Shown here piece after piece: positions 60,667-64,000 of a stretch of DNA of 64,000 nucleotides. Origin of the DNA: Singulisphaera acidiphila DSM 18658 (GTDB taxonomy: Bacteria; Planctomycetota; Planctomycetia; Isosphaerales; Isosphaeraceae). How positions within the stretch are numbered: the first letter of the stretch is position 1; the number at the start of each line of letters is the position of its first letter. The DNA is taken from positions 5,466,744 through 5,530,743 of the forward strand of contig NC_019892.1 of assembly GCF_000242455.2 (NCBI RefSeq). The letters are read 5' to 3'. The translations under genes and the position numbers were made by a program. The notes below the pieces were generated by a model. It was not told the DNA's origin, made no database searches, and saw only the letters and a list, made by a program, of their open reading frames with translations.

Positions 60667-63591
60667 TCATTGCGCGTCCGGGTGCTCGATCCGGATATCG
60701 CCGAGGTCGAGGGTCTCGCCCGGTTTGACGGTGAACTCCTTGCGGATCTGCGCCCCCTTGTCCGGGTCGTTGACCGTCGAGAAGTCGAGGATCCGGTAGA
60801 GTGCATCGGGGATCAGGGAGATCAGGGTGATCCGGCCCTGGTCGTCGGTCCTTGGAGAGTTCCAGTAGTGCTTGCGATCGACGTTTGCCACGAGCTCGAC
60901 GTCGCTCCTCAACTCGCTTTGGTCTTGCTGATTCTGGCTGTATTGACTCGGGCCGGGGGTGGCGACGAATTCGAAGTGGGGCTGTTGGTTGGCGAGGGGC
61001 TTACCGTCGGGCCCGACGAACCGCGCCTTGGCTTTGCCACAAGGCTGCAAGCGGATCGCCAGGTCCCGGCCGCTCTGATTCCCGGCGATGTCGACCGAGG
61101 CGCCCCACTCGTGCTCGGCATTGAGGAGGTGAATGCGCGTGGATGCCTTGGGGGCCAGGCCGTGCAGCTCGAAGCGGCCTTCACGGATGGGAATCTGGGA
61201 ATCGCCACGCCAGTAGGGGCTGGCGGCCTCGATTTTGAGCGTCGAGAGGATGAGGCCGTCGGTGACCGGTTGCCCGTCGGGGCCTTCGACATGCCCCTTG
61301 ATTGTCACGCCGGGCCGCAGCTCTGCGGCGACCTCGTGGGGCGAGTCTTCGGCCTTGGCCTCGTAGGGGATGATGGCGTGGGCATGGTAGCGTGTGCCGC
61401 CAGGCCGATCGTTGTAGAGCCGGTTGGCCCCGATCTCGTCCAGGACGTAGTCGCTGGTTGGGCCGAAGACGAGGAGGTGTCCCTTGCCGGGTGGCACCAC
61501 GATCTGGAACGAGCCGTCGTCCGTGCTGGCCACGATCGCCTGCCAGCCCGAGAGCATGTTGTCATCGCGCTTGGTCGGGATGAACTGAATGCTCGACGCA
61601 GGCAGCGGGTGAGTGGTCCCCGCTTCGGTGACCTTGCCGCGAATCAGAACGCCGCGATGGACTTTGATGTCGTGGGTCGTCTTGATTGTCCCTTTGGTCC
61701 AGTTGATTTTGTCCTGCTGGATTAAGTAGGGCTCGCCGTCGGTAGGGAAGGCGCCGAGGGTATAACTCTCGCTGGCGATCGGGTTCATCGTAAATCGCCC
61801 CTCGGCGTCAGCGCGGAACTTGGCGGTGAAGTAGCCTCGGGCACGCTCGTTCATAACCGGGGCCGTGGCCGAGACGACGGCGTTGGGAATGGGTCGGCCG
61901 GTGTCGGCGGCAAGGACGTGGCCCTCAATGATTCTCGCCGGTTCCAGCGCAAGAGTGGTCTCCTTGCCGGCCGCCTCGCCGTCGAGAGAAATCCGCAAGT
62001 CTTGTTGGGCAAAGCGGGGATCGCGGACGCCGATGTTGAGGCTGACACCACCGCCGATGCCGTGCAGGGTGAACCGCCCATCGTTGTCAGTTGTGACTGG
62101 TCGGGGCCAGCTGCGAAGGCCCTTCGGGGGGCTGGCCCAGAGAGCGATCCCCTTGTAATTGCCTTGGTCGTTCATCCGCCCGACGCCCAAGATGAGGACT
62201 TTGACACCGCCGGCAGGCGCTCCGGACACGTCGACGAGCCGGACGCGCACGGGCTGTTCGGTCTGGAGCTTGAGGTCGGCCTCAGGCTGCTTGGCGTCGG
62301 GGTTCAGCTCGGCCCAACCCAGGCCGTACCCGGGTACAGTGGCCAGGGCGATCACCTCCAAGACGCGGGCCGACGCGGTGCGGGGGGCATCGAGACGATA
62401 TCCGCCGTCAGCGCCCGATTGGCCTTGGCCCAGCAGAGTGAACTGAACCGCTTCTTCGCTCGCGCCGACCGGGGGCGTGCGGGGCCGCGCTACCAGGTCC
62501 ACGACCGCGCCGTCGACTGGCTTGCCGTCGGGGTCGAGCACTCGGCCGGTGACGGTCATTCGGGCCGGTGTCGCGTCATCGGGTTTCGCCGCCGGGCGAG
62601 GCCGGTCAGCGTCGTCAGGCGCTCTCTTCGCTTCCGGTGCCGCTGGGTTCTGCGTGATCTCCTCCTTCATCGCCAGCGAGTGGGTGAGCAAGCCGGCGCC
62701 GGTGGCGACGGCCGTCAGGAGCAGCAGAGAGAGTGCGGTGAGCCTGAGCTTGTGTAAGAGCATGGTTCTGAGGACCTCCTGGGCCAGAGTCGTTGCCGAG
62801 GCGGAGAGGATCCCGCTTGCGGCGTGCCGGGCCGCGAAGGCGGTCGCGGCCTGGGTTGTGGTGTCGCACAGGAGGGGTGAAACGGACGCCGAGGCGGACC
62901 GAGGGGCCAGGAATGCACCCAAGGCGGCGGCGGGCAAGGACACGCCACGTCGTGATAGGCCGCGCCCGAGCTTGTCACGCGCTCGGGCCAGCCGGCTCCG
63001 GAGAGTGCCCGCCGGGCAGCGGAGCCGCCTGGCGGCTTCGTCGAGGGTGAGGCCCTCGAAGTAGCAGAGCACCACCGGTAGCCGGAAGGACCGGGGCAGG
63101 CGGTCGATCTCGCCGTGGATTGCCTCGGCCTGCTCACGGTCGATGGCCGGCTGGTCGGCCGGCGGAGCGGTCGGCTCGGCCAGGTGGCACGCGCCCGGAC
63201 CGGGACCTTTCATGGCGTTGCCCTCCTCCCGCTTGCGTCGGCGGCCAATCTGTTGCTTGGCGCATCGCGCCGTCCGGATCGCGGTCCCATACAGCCAGTT
63301 GCCCAGTAAGTCGGGGTCGCGGATCGTCCTTGCCTTCTGGGCCAGAACGAGGAAGACGGCCTGAAAAGCGTCCTCGGCATGCTGCGCGTCGCCCAGGAAC
63401 TGGCGGCAGACGCCCAGCACCATCGGACCGTGCCGACCGACCAGCGCGGCGAAGGCGGCCTCGCCGGCCGGGTTGCACCCGCCGGCGAGATACCGCTCGA
63501 GGAGCTGGCGGTCGGAGAGCCCGGCCACGGAGCCCCCCTCGAAGAGGGACTCGAGCTGTCGGACCACGGACCTCGTTGCCGTATGCGCCAT
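60667..63591 (-). CDS. ECF sigma factor fused to membrane helix and carboxypeptidase-regulatory-like tail
   Basis: A 974-residue protein. The first ~190 residues are a sigma factor: region 2 (DAQHAEDAFQAVFLVLAQKA, then LLGNWLYGTAIRTA) and region 4 (LPRSFRLPVVLCYFEGLTLD, then EAARRLRCPAGTLRSRLARA). A membrane helix follows at ~285-305 (LTALSLLLLTAVATGAGLLT). The remaining ~650 residues are carboxypeptidase regulatory-like beta domains (MTVTGRVLDPDGKPVDGAVV; VLAADTGRPIPNAVVSATAP; VTIKGHVEGPDGQPV). The tail would lie outside the cytoplasm, so signal and transcription are joined in one chain. The start is at 63591; the upstream frame to 63672 is unlikely. A truncated paralog lies upstream. Confidence 0.9.
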   Translation of the reverse strand: MAHTATRSVVRQLESLFEGGSVAGLSDRQLLERYLAGGCNPAGEAAFAALVGRHGPMVLGVCRQFLGDAQHAEDAFQAVFLVLAQKARTIRDPDLLGNWLYGTAIRTARCAKQQIGRRRKREEGNAMKGPGPGACHLAEPTAPPADQPAIDREQAEAIHGEIDRLPRSFRLPVVLCYFEGLTLDEAARRLRCPAGTLRSRLARARDKLGRGLSRRGVSLPAAALGAFLAPRSASASVSPLLCDTTTQAATAFAARHAASGILSASATTLAQEVLRTMLLHKLRLTALSLLLLTAVATGAGLLTHSLAMKEEITQNPAAPEAKRAPDDADRPRPAAKPDDATPARMTVTGRVLDPDGKPVDGAVVDLVARPRTPPVGASEEAVQFTLLGQGQSGADGGYRLDAPRTASARVLEVIALATVPGYGLGWAELNPDAKQPEADLKLQTEQPVRVRLVDVSGAPAGGVKVLILGVGRMNDQGNYKGIALWASPPKGLRSWPRPVTTDNDGRFTLHGIGGGVSLNIGVRDPRFAQQDLRISLDGEAAGKETTLALEPARIIEGHVLAADTGRPIPNAVVSATAPVMNERARGYFTAKFRADAEGRFTMNPIASESYTLGAFPTDGEPYLIQQDKINWTKGTIKTTHDIKVHRGVLIRGKVTEAGTTHPLPASSIQFIPTKRDDNMLSGWQAIVASTDDGSFQIVVPPGKGHLLVFGPTSDYVLDEIGANRLYNDRPGGTRYHAHAIIPYEAKAEDSPHEVAAELRPGVTIKGHVEGPDGQPVTDGLILSTLKIEAASPYWRGDSQIPIREGRFELHGLAPKASTRIHLLNAEHEWGASVDIAGNQSGRDLAIRLQPCGKAKARFVGPDGKPLANQQPHFEFVATPGPSQYSQNQQDQSELRSDVELVANVDRKHYWNSPRTDDQGRITLISLIPDALYRILDFSTVNDPDKGAQIRKEFTVKPGETLDLGDIRIEHPDAQ

Positions 63592-63773
63592 GGCCGATCG
63601 CTCTCCTTTTTGGTTCCCGAAGTCGTTCAGGCCGGTGCGCCCGCACCCGACGTCCCTTTCATCCCCACACAAGGTACTGTGGCGCCGCCGGCCAAGTTAT
63701 CCCGAGTTCGCTTCGAGAATGACGTAAGCTCCGCTCCAGCCAAGGTTTTGCGCCGAGCCGATTGGGGAGCCGC

Positions 63774-64000
63774 TCAATCCTCCGGGTGCTCGATCCGGAT
63801 ATCGCCGAGGTCGAGGGTCTCGCCCGGTTTGACGGTGAAGTCCTTGCGGAGCTGGACCCCTTTCGTGGTGTCGTTCCTGGTGGACCAGTCGCTGATCCGG
63901 TACGACGCGCCTGGGATCAGGGCAGGCAGGGTGATACGGCCTTCGGCGTCGGTGGCGAAGTCGTTGCCGTAGTGCTTGGGGGCGACGTTGGAGAGGAACG
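63774..64000 (-). CDS. C-terminal end of a paralogous ECF-sigma/tail protein (truncated by window edge)
   Basis: The last 75 codons of a leftward gene whose start is beyond the right edge. It ends DFTVKPGETLDLGDIRIEHP then ED, nearly the same as the end of the neighbour (EFTVKPGETLDLGDIRIEHP then DAQ). FATDAEGRITLPALIPGASY is also parallel to its neighbour. About 180 bases separate the two genes, so this is a tandem pair. The sigma part is assumed, not seen. Confidence 0.8.
   Translation of the reverse strand, partial: FLSNVAPKHYGNDFATDAEGRITLPALIPGASYRISDWSTRNDTTKGVQLRKDFTVKPGETLDLGDIRIEHPED

Overview
The window reads as GC-rich chromosomal DNA of a planctomycete, most likely of the Isosphaeraceae type. 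The evidence is the combination of families: three DUF1559 pilin-like proteins, a DUF1501/DUF1800 pair, a TIGR02996-type protein, an ECF sigma factor next to a Ser/Thr kinase with TPRs, an ECF sigma factor fused to a long extracytoplasmic tail with a tandem paralog, and a large secreted protein with a LEPR-XLL-like N-terminal motif. Genus-level placement is inference only. Base composition is uniform except for AT-richer intergenic stretches near 6.1, 9.3, 43.45, 46.6 and 57.1 kb.

Layout. 0-5.8 kb (minus): a glycoconjugate operon with a glycoside-hydrolase-like/GT2 fusion, a second glycosyltransferase, an ABC exporter and a truncated next gene, coupled by ATGA/GTGA overlaps or short gaps. 6.3-14.8 kb (minus): a surface block with a beta-helix protein, a GT39-like membrane glycosyltransferase, two DUF1559 proteins and a DUF1559-FGE-PD40 fusion. 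15.9-16.8 kb: two related small membrane proteins. 17.4-18.5 kb: an AbiEii-like nucleotidyltransferase with a small overlapping partner. 18.5 kb: tRNA-Arg(CCG) and its terminator. 18.7-24.6 kb (minus): HlyD-type adaptor with a membrane partner, an epimerase, an amidase, an RmlD-like reductase and inorganic pyrophosphatase. 25-26.7 kb: a secreted repeat protein. 26.9-27.8 kb: a repeat-rich zone with a hairpin element and an IS21-like remnant. 27.8-31.4 kb (minus): ECF sigma plus kinase. 31.5-39 kb (plus): a redox/hydrolase operon with isochorismatase-like hydrolase, ABM protein, YtcJ-like amidohydrolase, alginate-export-like barrel, M17-N-like secreted protein, a frameshifted old yellow enzyme and an SDR. 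39.1-39.6 kb: two overlapping small unknown genes, bracketed by a 55-bp direct repeat. 40.1-42 kb: a two-component system. 43.7 kb: a Tat-type thioredoxin-reductase-like oxidoreductase. 44.8-46.6 kb: a complete IS1380 element with terminal repeats and target duplication. 47.4-48 kb: a HigBA-like module with a frameshifted toxin. 48.6-57 kb: an epimerase, a phosphatase/cytochrome c'-like fusion, a hybrid histidine kinase and a TIGR02996-like protein. 57.3-60.4 kb: DUF1501 and DUF1800. 60.7-64 kb: ECF sigma fusion and a truncated paralog.

The main themes are envelope building and sugar polymer export, signal transduction typical of planctomycetes, and accessory DNA with small toxin-antitoxin-like pairs, IS elements, decayed genes and dispersed palindromic repeats. 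The most interesting unexplained items are the phosphatase-cytochrome fusion, the small gene pair at 39.1-39.6 kb, the AbiEii-type pair, the ECF sigma/carboxypeptidase-regulatory fusions in tandem, and a roughly 190-bp repeat with terminal inverted repeats present at 27.4 and 60.4 kb. All functions are read from sequence motifs without database searches.
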